Below, in pieces: positions 42,429 to 50,343 of a DNA stretch of 64,000 nucleotides (position 1 is the first letter of the stretch; every line of letters starts with the position of its first letter). The position numbers and the translations under genes are program-made. The notes beneath the pieces were generated by a model. That model was not told the origin of the DNA, made no database searches, and saw nothing but the letters and a program-made list of their open reading frames with translations. This DNA is from Lachnotalea glycerini (lineage in GTDB: Bacteria > Bacillota > Clostridia > Lachnospirales > Lachnospiraceae): the NCBI RefSeq assembly GCF_003201285.1, contig NZ_QICS01000002.1, positions 558,001 to 622,000 of the forward strand. Reading direction: 5' to 3'.

Positions 42429-44246
42429 ATGTATCCGGCAAGCAAAGCCTTTTTACAAACGGTGCAGGAGAACACCCGGAAGTTCTGCTGGACTGGGAAA
42501 ATTACCACAAAAGCAGGCATGGAATATACCTTTATCAATGAGGACATTGTCAAAGGTTCCGGTTATATTACCAGCCAATGCTGCGGAAGTACGGAGATAG
42601 AAATTGGAACGGTGTATGCAGCGGAACTGGGAATCACGCTGCTTTCCGGGATTGACCGCTATATTTTGGAGGGTGCCGAAATCAGAATGAGTTTTCACCT
42701 GGAAGTGTCCGATGGTGTGTACGAGGAAATCCCTATGGGAATCTTTGAAATCAGTGAAGCAAACCGCACCATACGCTGTCTGGAAATCAAGGCATATGAT
42801 TATATGCTTCGGTTTGAAAAAAGCTTCAATGGGTTTGAAACGGCAGGAAATGCCTATGCGTTCCTGGCTTTGTGCTGTAAAGCATGTAACGTGGAACTAG
42901 CGCACACCCAGGCAGAGATAGAAGCCATGCCCAATGGCTCAGAGCTGCTGTCAGTTTATACGGATAATGACATTGAAACATACCGGGATGTGCTGTTCTA
43001 TGTGGGACAGGTGCTTGGCGGGTTTTTCTGCATCAACCGGGAAGGAAAGCTGGAGCTTCGCAAATATGGGAATCAGCCTGTGATGACAGTATCTGACAGG
43101 CAACGGTTTTCCAGCAGCTTCTCTGATTTTATTACTCGGTATACCGCAATTAGTTCCACGAATATCAAGACACAGATTTCCGAGTATTACGCATTAAAGG
43201 CGGACGATGGTTTAACTATGAACCTTGGCGTGAATCCCCTTTTGCAGTTTGGATTGGAAGAAACAAGAAAAACATTGCTGGAAAATATACTTACAGATTT
43301 GTCTATTATCCGTTATGTTCCTTTTGATTCGAATACCATCGGCAATCCGGCATTGGATTTGGGAGATGTTCTGGTGTTCTCCGGCGGTCATGCAGATGAA
43401 AATCAGTTAGCCTGCGTCACCGGATATCAGGTAAAAATCAACGGAAAACACTCCCTGAAATGCGTAGGGAAGAACCCAAGACTGGCGCAGGCAAAGTCTA
43501 AGAATGACAAGAACATTTCCGGACTGCTGAACCAGATTGTGGCAGGGAAGATAGGAATCCATACCTTTACCAATGCTTCGAAATATGTGGTGAATGATAC
43601 AGATGTGAAGATTATCAGCATTGAGTTTGCGGCGGCAGAGGAAACCCATGTGCAGTTCTTTGCCATTGTACTGGTGGAAGTAACAGCGGATATGAAGGAG
43701 CAGACGGGAACGGCAGCAGGAACCATAGTGGTTCCTATTTCATCGCAGGACGAAGATGGAAAGGAAATCACACAAGATATTTCTGTAAATGTAGAACTGC
43801 CGGTCACGTTTTCAGCAGACGGGAAGGCAGCAGTATTTGTGAAGTACGAATTCAACGATGAGGAAATTCTGACTCATTATCCGGTAGAGAACTGGGGCAG
43901 CGGTAAGCATGTACTGCCGTTGTACTACCCAATCGAAAATCTGATTCCGAACTTCACAAATACGTTCAATGTGTATCTGAGAATGGAAGGCGGAAGCGGA
44001 ACCATAGAAACGGGAGGCTGCATCGCTTCCATCAGCGGACAGGGCATGGCGGCGGCTCTGGCCTGGGACGGAAAGATTACGATAGAGGAAACCATTTCTG
44101 CATTCCAACTTGGAGCAGGGTTTTTGGTCAAAGATTTTACAGAGTCCATCGGCATAGAGACTATGGTATTGGTGCAGAGGCAGATGGCTGACAGTATGGG
44201 CAGGATTTCCATTGGCGCATTTGGCTTACCAGTGGATACCAGTTAA
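42429..44246 (+). CDS. Tail-associated/baseplate protein
   Basis: The 605-residue protein begins YPASKAFLQTVQENTRKFCW and contains EIGTVYAAELGITLLSGIDR, MGIFEISEANRTIRCLEIKA and GGFFCINREGKLELRKYG, as in tail-associated (Tal/hub-like) proteins of Firmicutes siphophages. C-terminal 200 residues are beta-rich and may touch host surface. ATG 42429 follows AAGGAAGGTGG. No peptidase motif is evident. Confidence 0.78.
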   Translation: MYPASKAFLQTVQENTRKFCWTGKITTKAGMEYTFINEDIVKGSGYITSQCCGSTEIEIGTVYAAELGITLLSGIDRYILEGAEIRMSFHLEVSDGVYEEIPMGIFEISEANRTIRCLEIKAYDYMLRFEKSFNGFETAGNAYAFLALCCKACNVELAHTQAEIEAMPNGSELLSVYTDNDIETYRDVLFYVGQVLGGFFCINREGKLELRKYGNQPVMTVSDRQRFSSSFSDFITRYTAISSTNIKTQISEYYALKADDGLTMNLGVNPLLQFGLEETRKTLLENILTDLSIIRYVPFDSNTIGNPALDLGDVLVFSGGHADENQLACVTGYQVKINGKHSLKCVGKNPRLAQAKSKNDKNISGLLNQIVAGKIGIHTFTNASKYVVNDTDVKIISIEFAAAEETHVQFFAIVLVEVTADMKEQTGTAAGTIVVPISSQDEDGKEITQDISVNVELPVTFSADGKAAVFVKYEFNDEEILTHYPVENWGSGKHVLPLYYPIENLIPNFTNTFNVYLRMEGGSGTIETGGCIASISGQGMAAALAWDGKITIEETISAFQLGAGFLVKDFTESIGIETMVLVQRQMADSMGRISIGAFGLPVDTS

Positions 44247-44256
44247 GGAGGTTGTA

Positions 44257-45648
44257 ATGAAGTTAAAAGGGACGATGTCATTGGAACTTACGGATGTAAA
44301 TACCGGGGAAGTGAAAACAGTGAAAGAGGAAAACATGATTACCAATGCCGTGAATCACATCTTTGGTTTGAATCCGCTGGGGGTTTTTTATGAGGCAGCA
44401 GTCAGCATTGACGGGATTGAATGGAATAAAGGGTTACTTCCCATCTGTCCGAACATGATTGGAGGGATCCTGCTATTCTCCAAAGCACTGGACGAGAATG
44501 CAGATAATATCTATTCCTCTTCGAATAACCTGCCAGTTGCCTATGCTTCCAACAATGTGAATTCTACGGCAAATGTGGCAAGGGGAAGTTTGAATCTGAC
44601 GGAGAGTAAGACACTGGAGAATGGCTACAAGTTCGTATGGGAATTCACACCAAGCCAAGGGAATGGTACGATTGCAGCGGCAGCATTGACCAGTGCACAG
44701 GGCGGGACAAATGCCTATGGGAACCTGGTAGATGACAGCAACACCTTTTTGCAGTTAAAGAGTGTGGATATCGGCAGTCTGTCCAATGAAAAGCAGTTGG
44801 TGCTATTTGAAACTGTGGAAGTGGATTTTGAGAATGATCTGCTTTACTCGATTACTTATCAGGATTCTGCTGTGCGGATACGTAAAGTCCTTGTTCCCAT
44901 TTTCAGCATCGGACTGAATGAGAAACTGGATGATACAACTTTTACGGTATTGGAGGATCAAGTAATCCAGACCACTACCTTTCGCTTATTAGGAAAGTAT
45001 ACACTCTATGGAGAATTTTTAGATGGTGCTGATGGTTACTGGTACGGATTTTCCAATGAGGGAAATTCCTCCGGCAATGCTGCCATGGTGTGGGTAAAAA
45101 TCTCAAAGACTGATTATTCCATAACGGAGGGTGAATGGGTACTTTCCAATGCATTGCTTATAGATGTGGGAAACCGGGATGAGAGCGGTTCTTACCCGGA
45201 GCGGGTTTTGAAATGCTGTATGCGGAAGGGATATCTGTATGTTATGGCAAATAATAAAGAAGGTGTATATAAGATCAATACGGCGAATTCTTCTGATGTA
45301 ACATTGATTAATTTAGGGTTCACTTCAAAATGGAAACCGCTTTGTGGCACAGGAACCTGCGAGGTTTATATGATCCTGATTGGTGATTTGATTATCGGAG
45401 GGGATTTCCAGATTACGATTGATGACAAGGTTATCCAAACTCAGGGGAGCGCAAGGCTCAATGATGCGGCAACGCCGCTATTCCAGTACAAAAACTTCCT
45501 GCTGGGCTGGGGTGGAAGCTACGGTTCCGAATACCGGACCATGTACCTGCTGACACCTTATCTGGCATCTATTAATAATCTGTCTTCGGCAGTGGTGAAG
45601 ACAGTAGATAAAACCATGAAGATAACATACACACTGACACAGGAATGA
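44257..45648 (+). CDS. Tail fibre/receptor-binding-like protein
   Basis: The 463-residue product begins KLKGTMSLELTDVNTGEVKT and has EENMITNAVNHIFGLNPLG, then beta-rich sequence with many aromatic and asparagine residues. Such proteins at the end of the tail module often form baseplate upper parts or fibres. ATG 44257 follows TAAGGAGGTTG, and the reading frame overlaps nothing if this start is used. Host-receptor role is inferred from position. Confidence 0.7.
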   Translation: MKLKGTMSLELTDVNTGEVKTVKEENMITNAVNHIFGLNPLGVFYEAAVSIDGIEWNKGLLPICPNMIGGILLFSKALDENADNIYSSSNNLPVAYASNNVNSTANVARGSLNLTESKTLENGYKFVWEFTPSQGNGTIAAAALTSAQGGTNAYGNLVDDSNTFLQLKSVDIGSLSNEKQLVLFETVEVDFENDLLYSITYQDSAVRIRKVLVPIFSIGLNEKLDDTTFTVLEDQVIQTTTFRLLGKYTLYGEFLDGADGYWYGFSNEGNSSGNAAMVWVKISKTDYSITEGEWVLSNALLIDVGNRDESGSYPERVLKCCMRKGYLYVMANNKEGVYKINTANSSDVTLINLGFTSKWKPLCGTGTCEVYMILIGDLIIGGDFQITIDDKVIQTQGSARLNDAATPLFQYKNFLLGWGGSYGSEYRTMYLLTPYLASINNLSSAVVKTVDKTMKITYTLTQE

Positions 45649-45672
45649 GGATATTCCAAATCACAGTAGCTG

Positions 45673-45696
45673 GGCAGCTTTCGGGCTGTCTTTTTT
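45673..45696 (+). terminator. Terminator between tail and lysis genes
   Basis: GGCAGC and GCTGTC pair (one G-U) with a TTTCGG loop followed by six T, located 25 bases after the tail fibre stop. Confidence 0.65.
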
Positions 45697-45725
45697 GTGC
45701 AGAAAAATAAAAGGAGGGCAGCACG

Positions 45726-46139
45726 ATGAAGGATGTTGCAAACACGATGCAGTATGTTTTTGCCGCCATGGGCGGTTCACTTGGAGCAGTACTGGGCGGT
45801 TTTGACGGGTTTTTGTATGCACTGATTGTTTTTGTTGTAGTGGATTATATGACCGGAGTGATGGTTGGGATTTTAAATAAGGAACTTTCCAGTCAGATTG
45901 GTTTCCGTGGGATTTTCAAGAAGGTGGTGATTTTTTCACTGGTGGCGGTAGCACATATCATTGACACTTATGTGATTCAGAACGGAAGCGTCCTGCGGAC
46001 AACCATGATTTTCTTCTATCTGTCTAATGAGGGGATTTCTATTCTGGAAAATGCCGCTTTGATTGGGCTTCCCATTCCAAAGAAGATAAGGGATGTCCTG
46101 GAGCAGTTAAAGGAGAATGAAAATCATGAAGATAAATAG
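45726..46139 (+). CDS. Phage holin (toxin secretion/lysis holin family)
   Basis: This 137-residue membrane protein has hydrophobic segments FAAMGGSLGAVLGGFDGFLY, ALIVFVVVDYMTGVMVGIL, VVIFSLVAVAHIIDTYVI and TMIFFYLSNEGISILENAAL, then a charged tail. The VDYMTGV segment is typical of Holin_4-type proteins. It forms holes that release the endolysin encoded next. ATG follows AAGGAGGGCAG. Confidence 0.93.
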   Translation: MKDVANTMQYVFAAMGGSLGAVLGGFDGFLYALIVFVVVDYMTGVMVGILNKELSSQIGFRGIFKKVVIFSLVAVAHIIDTYVIQNGSVLRTTMIFFYLSNEGISILENAALIGLPIPKKIRDVLEQLKENENHEDK

Positions 46140-47619
46140 GAGTTATGTGTCATCTAATAACACTTACAACGTAAATAATCCGCAGTATATCGTAATCCAC
46201 AATACTGACAACTTCCGTGCCGGAGCGGATGCCTTAGCTCATGCCAAAGCACAGTTTAATAGGAACTTAAGCACCTCTGTCCATTATTATACGGATGATA
46301 ACGACACGGTATACCAGACAACTGCTCATGACCATGGATGCTGGCATGTAGGGGTAAATTATGGCGGGCGGCTGTTTGGACCCGTGAACAACAAGAATAG
46401 TATCGGTGTGGAAATGTGTGTGCAGGCAGGGTATGACTTCAATAAGGCGTTTGCAAATACTGTGGCATTTGTTTGTCAGTTGATGGAAGAAACCGGGATT
46501 CCAGATGAACGGGTATTACAGCACTATGATGTGTGTGCCAAGAACTGCCCGTCACAAATCCGGGGAAAGGGTATGTGGGAGGAGTTCAAGCGGCAGATTC
46601 AAAGCGGTGGTTCTGGTGATAATGAGGCTAAATCTTCCTATTCAAATATCATGGGAAACACTATTGCAGCCGCAGAGCAGATGCAGGAGTATATTAAACA
46701 GAAAAATCTGCAGGCGACACGGTCCGTTCTGGAGATGATTCCGCTGTATTTGTCAGAAGGAGCAGAGGAAGGTGTCCGGGGAGACATTGCCTTTGCACAA
46801 TCATGCCTAGAGACAGGTGATTTTGGTTTTACGCAGTCAGCGGTGACTTTGGAGCAGAACAACTTCGCTGGAATGGGTGTGGTGCAGAATGGAATGAAAG
46901 GGCTGTCCTTTGACACACCACAACTTGGTATCCGTTGCCAGATTCAGCATTTGAAAGCTTATGCGTGTACAGACGCTTTGGTAAACAAAAATATCGATCC
47001 ACGGTTTCAATATGTGACAAGAGGCTCTGCACCTTATGTGGAATGGCTGGGTATCCAGGAGAATCCACAGGGCAAGGGATGGGCGGCAGGAGCCGGATAT
47101 GGCAGTAAGATTCTTTCTATTTTGAAGAACATTATCGAGGAAAGCGGCAGTGCAGTACCGGCAAGCGGTGCAGACCAGCGCATCAACCCGTTATCCGGTT
47201 ATGTGAACGTGTTTTATAAAGGAAAAGACGGACTGAATATGCGAACTGCTCCCTGTATGGGGAACAACGTGAGCCAGGTCGTATATGATGGTATTTATAC
47301 CGTTGTGGGTATCAGTGCAGATGGAAAGTGGTATAAGCTGAAATCGGGTCATTTTATCACGACAGGGAAAGATTATGTGCAGTTTATGGAAAGTTTACCT
47401 GCAATGTCTTCTTATATGATAAAGGTCACTATTCCGGATTTGAATATCCGAAAAGGCCCTGGAACCAATTATGCTAAAACGGGTAGATTCACGGGGACTG
47501 GTGTGTTTACTATCGTGGAAGAGTCAGGCGGGCAGGGAGCAACGAAGTGGGGACTTCTAAAGCCCTACCAGAAGAACCGGGATGGGTGGATTTCTCTGGA
47601 CTATGTTACACGGATTTAG
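46126..47619 (+). CDS. Endolysin: amidase, glucosaminidase and SH3 domains
   Basis: The 497-residue enzyme starts at ATG 46126, 10 bases after AAAGGAG; an in-frame ATG at 46117 is too close to it. Residues 1-150 are an N-acetylmuramoyl-L-alanine amidase (IVIHNTDNFRAGADALAHA, SVHYYTDD, HDHGCWHVG, LQHYDVCAKNCP, with zinc ligands). Residues about 185-345 are a glucosaminidase-like domain (IAFAQSCLETGDFGF, QNNFAGMGV, GIRCQIQHLKAYA). Two SH3b repeats (GLNMRTAPCMGNNVSQVV and DLNIRKGPGTNYAKTGRFTG) form the C-terminus and bind the cell wall. It degrades host peptidoglycan at lysis. Confidence 0.94.
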   Translation: MKINRSYVSSNNTYNVNNPQYIVIHNTDNFRAGADALAHAKAQFNRNLSTSVHYYTDDNDTVYQTTAHDHGCWHVGVNYGGRLFGPVNNKNSIGVEMCVQAGYDFNKAFANTVAFVCQLMEETGIPDERVLQHYDVCAKNCPSQIRGKGMWEEFKRQIQSGGSGDNEAKSSYSNIMGNTIAAAEQMQEYIKQKNLQATRSVLEMIPLYLSEGAEEGVRGDIAFAQSCLETGDFGFTQSAVTLEQNNFAGMGVVQNGMKGLSFDTPQLGIRCQIQHLKAYACTDALVNKNIDPRFQYVTRGSAPYVEWLGIQENPQGKGWAAGAGYGSKILSILKNIIEESGSAVPASGADQRINPLSGYVNVFYKGKDGLNMRTAPCMGNNVSQVVYDGIYTVVGISADGKWYKLKSGHFITTGKDYVQFMESLPAMSSYMIKVTIPDLNIRKGPGTNYAKTGRFTGTGVFTIVEESGGQGATKWGLLKPYQKNRDGWISLDYVTRI

Positions 47620-47704
47620 GTACCAGCAGATCTGCGGTGAGATTGGAATAAATGAGATGGAAACTGGAGATTTGCTTGACTTTATGAGCGTTCAGAGGGA
47701 TTAA
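47603..47704 (+). CDS. Small ORF overlapping the endolysin end
   Basis: An ATG in another frame gives 33 residues ending GINEMETGDLLDFMSVQRD. A related word (GGAGAATTGCATTGACTTTA at 26063-26082) occurs after the C5 methyltransferase, so a conserved tiny ORF or a shared non-coding element is possible. Weak support. Confidence 0.3.
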   Translation: MLHGFRYQQICGEIGINEMETGDLLDFMSVQRD

Positions 47705-47731
47705 TAGACTATCAAAACTAAAGGAGTTCTT

Positions 47732-47866
47732 ATGATTATGGTGGTTGCTAAAAAACAGACTTTAATTGAGCATGTTTCAAATAGAAAGACTATCAAGATG
47801 AGAAGGAGGGGAACGCATGAGAATCAGAAAAGTTGCAATTTATGCAAGGGTATCAACAGAACATGA
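47732..47866 (+). CDS. Small basic ORF overlapping the integrase start
   Basis: ATG 47732 behind AAAGGAGTTC opens a 44-residue frame (IMVVAKKQTLIEHVSNRKTI, then a basic stretch) that runs 50 bases into the recombinase gene in another frame. The good ribosome site favours translation, perhaps coupled to the integrase. No function assigned. Confidence 0.4.
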   Translation: MIMVVAKKQTLIEHVSNRKTIKMRRRGTHENQKSCNLCKGINRT

Positions 47867-49529
47867 AGCACAATTGTCAGCACTGGAAAATCAGGTACAG
47901 TATTATGATAATCTGCTTAACACGCATCCTGACTGGATACTTTATAAATATTATATTGACGAAGGGATAACTGGAACCTCTATCAAGAAAAGAAAGCACT
48001 TTTTAGAAATGATGGAGGATGCTAAAAAGGGAAGGTTTGATTTAATCGTAACAAGAGAAGTTTCCAGATTTGCCCGTAACACCGTAGATACACTTCAGCA
48101 GACCAGACTATTAAAGAGGATGGGAGTTGAAGTGTATTTTACTGAGGACGGAATTTGGACACTCAATGATGAGGATGGAGAATTGCGGCTTACAATTATG
48201 GCGACTCTTGCACAGAATGAGTCAAAGAAAACCTCTACCCGTGTAAAGGCTGGACAAATGGTATCCTTTCAGAATGGTGTCATTTACGGTAATGGAAATG
48301 TGATGGGTTATGACAAGATTGGGAAGGAGTATGTTATCGATGAAGTCCAAGCTAAAGTAGTCCGAAAAATTTATAATATGTACCTTGCAGGAGAGGGATA
48401 TCAGAAAATCAAAAAGCAGTTGGAATATGACCATGATTTGACAGCAATGGGAAAGAGTATTTGGAGCTTTTCAGCAATTAGCAGCATTCTGAAAAATAGG
48501 CTCTACTGTGGGCAATTGGAGTATCGCAAGGAATATGTACCGGATTATTTGGAACAGAAAAGAGCACCAAATAATGGAGAAGTTGAAAAGGTTATTGTGG
48601 AGGGAAGGCATCAGCCGATTATTTCAAAAGAAGAATTTGAACGGGTACAGAAAATTATGGAGCAGAAAAGTCCCATGATTAAGCGATATCATAAGAATAA
48701 AGGGGTATATTCCAATGACCTATGGAGAAGAAAGCTTCGATGTAAATGCGGTCATTCTTTTTTAAAAACCAAGTGGCACGTAAAAAAAGAGATTACTACT
48801 TATGCCTATAAATGTTATTCACAAAATGCCACCGGAACCGTATCAGCAAGGAAAAAGAGGGGATTAAGCATTGAAGGAATCTGCCCGATACCGATGGTAC
48901 AGGATTGGAAGCTCTTTACGATGGCACAATCGGTTTTTCACGCAGTCTTTGATTGCAAGGAGGATACAATCCAGACAGCAGAAGAAAAATTGGGAAATGG
49001 TATTGTGGATACGGAAAAAGTAGATATACTTAAGGACAAAGTAGATACGGAAGAAAGGCTGAAAAGGGAACGGGATCGCTACAATGTGCTTTTGGAAATG
49101 CGGATGAATAACGAAATTCCCAAGGAAGTCTTTTATGCAAAGCGTGAGGAAGTAGAAAGCAAGATAGCCGAATTGGAACGATTGCTTATCCAGTATGGGG
49201 ATATCAAAGAGGCTACAGCAGAGGATGTGGCGGATAAGCTGAAAAACTTAACCCAGGTGCTGGAACAGGGATTAGAGCTTGAAAATGGTGAATTTCCTGA
49301 AAATGCTATTAACAAATATGTCTATGGGGTAAAGGTTTATGAAGAGCACTTTGAATGGATTCTTAATTTACAGGTCGGAGCGGAAGAGGAGGCTGATCAT
49401 GTCGATACACCGGTTTATTTCAAGACTATCACGGTGACCCCGGATGACCAGAGGCGGTGGTTTAAAGCGCATCCGGCATGGTCTAAATCTAACAAGTACG
49501 AGGATTTGAAAGTAAAGATTTATATTTAA
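47817..49529 (+). CDS. Large serine recombinase (phage integrase)
   Basis: The 570-residue protein has a resolvase domain at residues 1-150 (VAIYARVSTEHEAQLSALEN with catalytic Ser, EGITGTSIKKRKHFLEMMED, REVSRFARNTVDTLQQTRLL), a recombinase domain (ILKNRLYCGQLEYRKEYVPD) and a zinc ribbon (KLRCKCGHSFLKTKWHVKK), then a coiled-coil region. Large serine recombinases integrate phages at short att sites. ATG follows AAGGAGGGG. It is the last prophage gene, so one att site should lie between 49530 and about 49690. Confidence 0.95.
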   Translation: MRIRKVAIYARVSTEHEAQLSALENQVQYYDNLLNTHPDWILYKYYIDEGITGTSIKKRKHFLEMMEDAKKGRFDLIVTREVSRFARNTVDTLQQTRLLKRMGVEVYFTEDGIWTLNDEDGELRLTIMATLAQNESKKTSTRVKAGQMVSFQNGVIYGNGNVMGYDKIGKEYVIDEVQAKVVRKIYNMYLAGEGYQKIKKQLEYDHDLTAMGKSIWSFSAISSILKNRLYCGQLEYRKEYVPDYLEQKRAPNNGEVEKVIVEGRHQPIISKEEFERVQKIMEQKSPMIKRYHKNKGVYSNDLWRRKLRCKCGHSFLKTKWHVKKEITTYAYKCYSQNATGTVSARKKRGLSIEGICPIPMVQDWKLFTMAQSVFHAVFDCKEDTIQTAEEKLGNGIVDTEKVDILKDKVDTEERLKRERDRYNVLLEMRMNNEIPKEVFYAKREEVESKIAELERLLIQYGDIKEATAEDVADKLKNLTQVLEQGLELENGEFPENAINKYVYGVKVYEEHFEWILNLQVGAEEEADHVDTPVYFKTITVTPDDQRRWFKAHPAWSKSNKYEDLKVKIYI

Positions 49530-49694
49530 GAGAAATGCAGAGTTGGGGATTGTCAGAAATGGCAGTTCCTTTATTTTATTATGCATTTTTAAAAATTGGA
49601 GTTCTTGGCAGATAAATTTCACCCATTTGCCCAAATAGGTGGGGTAAAATTCCATTACCCCGGGGTAATTAGTCCACTCCCAAACACCACCGCA
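49530..49694. other. Intergenic stretch after integrase, probable attR zone
   Basis: No gene is credible. It includes the 16-bp palindrome ATTACCCCGGGGTAAT (49654-49669) and a half-site-like GGTGGGGTAAAA (49639-49650), both in the region expected for att. Composition changes from phage-like to AT-rich around here. The exact crossover is unknown. Confidence 0.4.
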
Positions 49695-49817
49695 CAGGCG
49701 GCATTGAATAATAAATAAGAGGGGACATTTGCCAAGAGATTGGCGTAGGTTTCTCTAAAATAAATAAGGAAACCCTTATATTAGCTGGAAAGTTGATATG
49801 AGGGTTTCGCTATTTTT
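49695..49817 (+). ncRNA. Structured RNA element with terminator, copy A
   Basis: This 123-base element matches copy B at 52866-52981 in about 70% of positions by eye. It folds as an outer stem, an inner hairpin GCCAA/TTGGC (49731-49745), and a terminator hairpin AAACCC/GGGTTT with a conserved loop TAGCTGGAAAGTTG and a T run. Differences between the copies keep pairs: C-G to T-A and A-T to G-C in the inner stem, A-T to C-G in the terminator stem. This suggests selection on RNA structure. No family recognised. Confidence 0.55.
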
Positions 49818-50343
49818 GTCCTTTTAGTTAGTTCTTGTGGTCGCATTTCTAATTCTCCGTATAATACAATTACATTCAATGTTTTCTACTTTTATCTCAC
49901 TTCGCCTCATTCCAGAACAGCGTGATATACCTTGTAATATTGTCCTAAGTCCTGTGTACCTGTGTCCTCAATTGCAAAACAAAATGTCCGATTGGTCGGG
50001 AAAGTGGTGGAAAAAGTTAAAAATAAATATAGAGATTCTTGGTGTACAAAAGAATCAAAATTCGGCTTTCAAATTCATTTAACGACTTTCAAATTCAGCT
50101 TAAAAATACATTTAAGGGAAATTTCAAGATCACTTACAAAATGTGAAATTCGTTTACAAAACGGGAAGGTCGGATTACATTTCAACCTCCAATTAAAAAA
50201 ACTGTCCATTCACGCTTTCAAATAGTCTATTCACGTTTTTTTCTGTAAATTAATGGTATATAATGATATATTTTAGCTATAAGCTATTCATGTTGTAGCT
50301 TTGAAAATAACTGTAAATATTTTATTAAGAAGGGTGGAGTTAA
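49818..50343. other. AT-rich non-coding stretch with degenerate repeats
   Basis: I see no credible gene; short ORFs here lack ribosome sites and protein-like composition. At 50060-50240 the word CTTTCAAATTCA occurs twice 21 bases apart (50068 and 50089), and weaker TTTACAAA/ATTCACG-type variants follow at roughly 20-base steps. This could be a set of transposase or initiator binding sites. A -10-like TATAAT lies at 50259-50264 for the gene at 50344, without a clear -35. Confidence 0.4.

Larger units (their letters stand above)
9060..49680. mobile_element. Siphovirus-type prophage with serine integrase and cargo genes
   Basis: A gene order typical of temperate Firmicutes siphoviruses runs from XRE/ImmA control through replication, packaging, head, tail and lysis to a large serine recombinase at the right edge. 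Nearly all genes are on + and tightly packed. GC is visibly higher than in the flanks, except for AT-rich cargo. The left edge lies between the BREX terminator (ends 9154) and the XRE gene (9266), or slightly left of it. The right edge lies just after the recombinase, near 49.63-49.69 kb. I could not define a direct att repeat; serine integrase cores can be very short. Edges are approximate. Confidence 0.85.

Noticed and set aside
26052-47704. Similar words after the C5 methyltransferase (26063) and after the endolysin (47660), suggesting a repeated element
   Set aside because: Only about 20-40 bases with mismatches; mentioned as weak support for a tiny ORF but not called a repeat.
9154-49630. 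ATAAATTT...CCCA shared between the left edge (about 9155) and right edge (about 49615) as att core
   Set aside because: The shared word is short, AT-rich and imperfect, so chance is likely; no att core is claimed.
49837-50225. Overlapping ORFs of 81 and 87 codons after the integrase
   Set aside because: No ribosome site, AT-driven low-complexity composition and repeats; judged non-coding.
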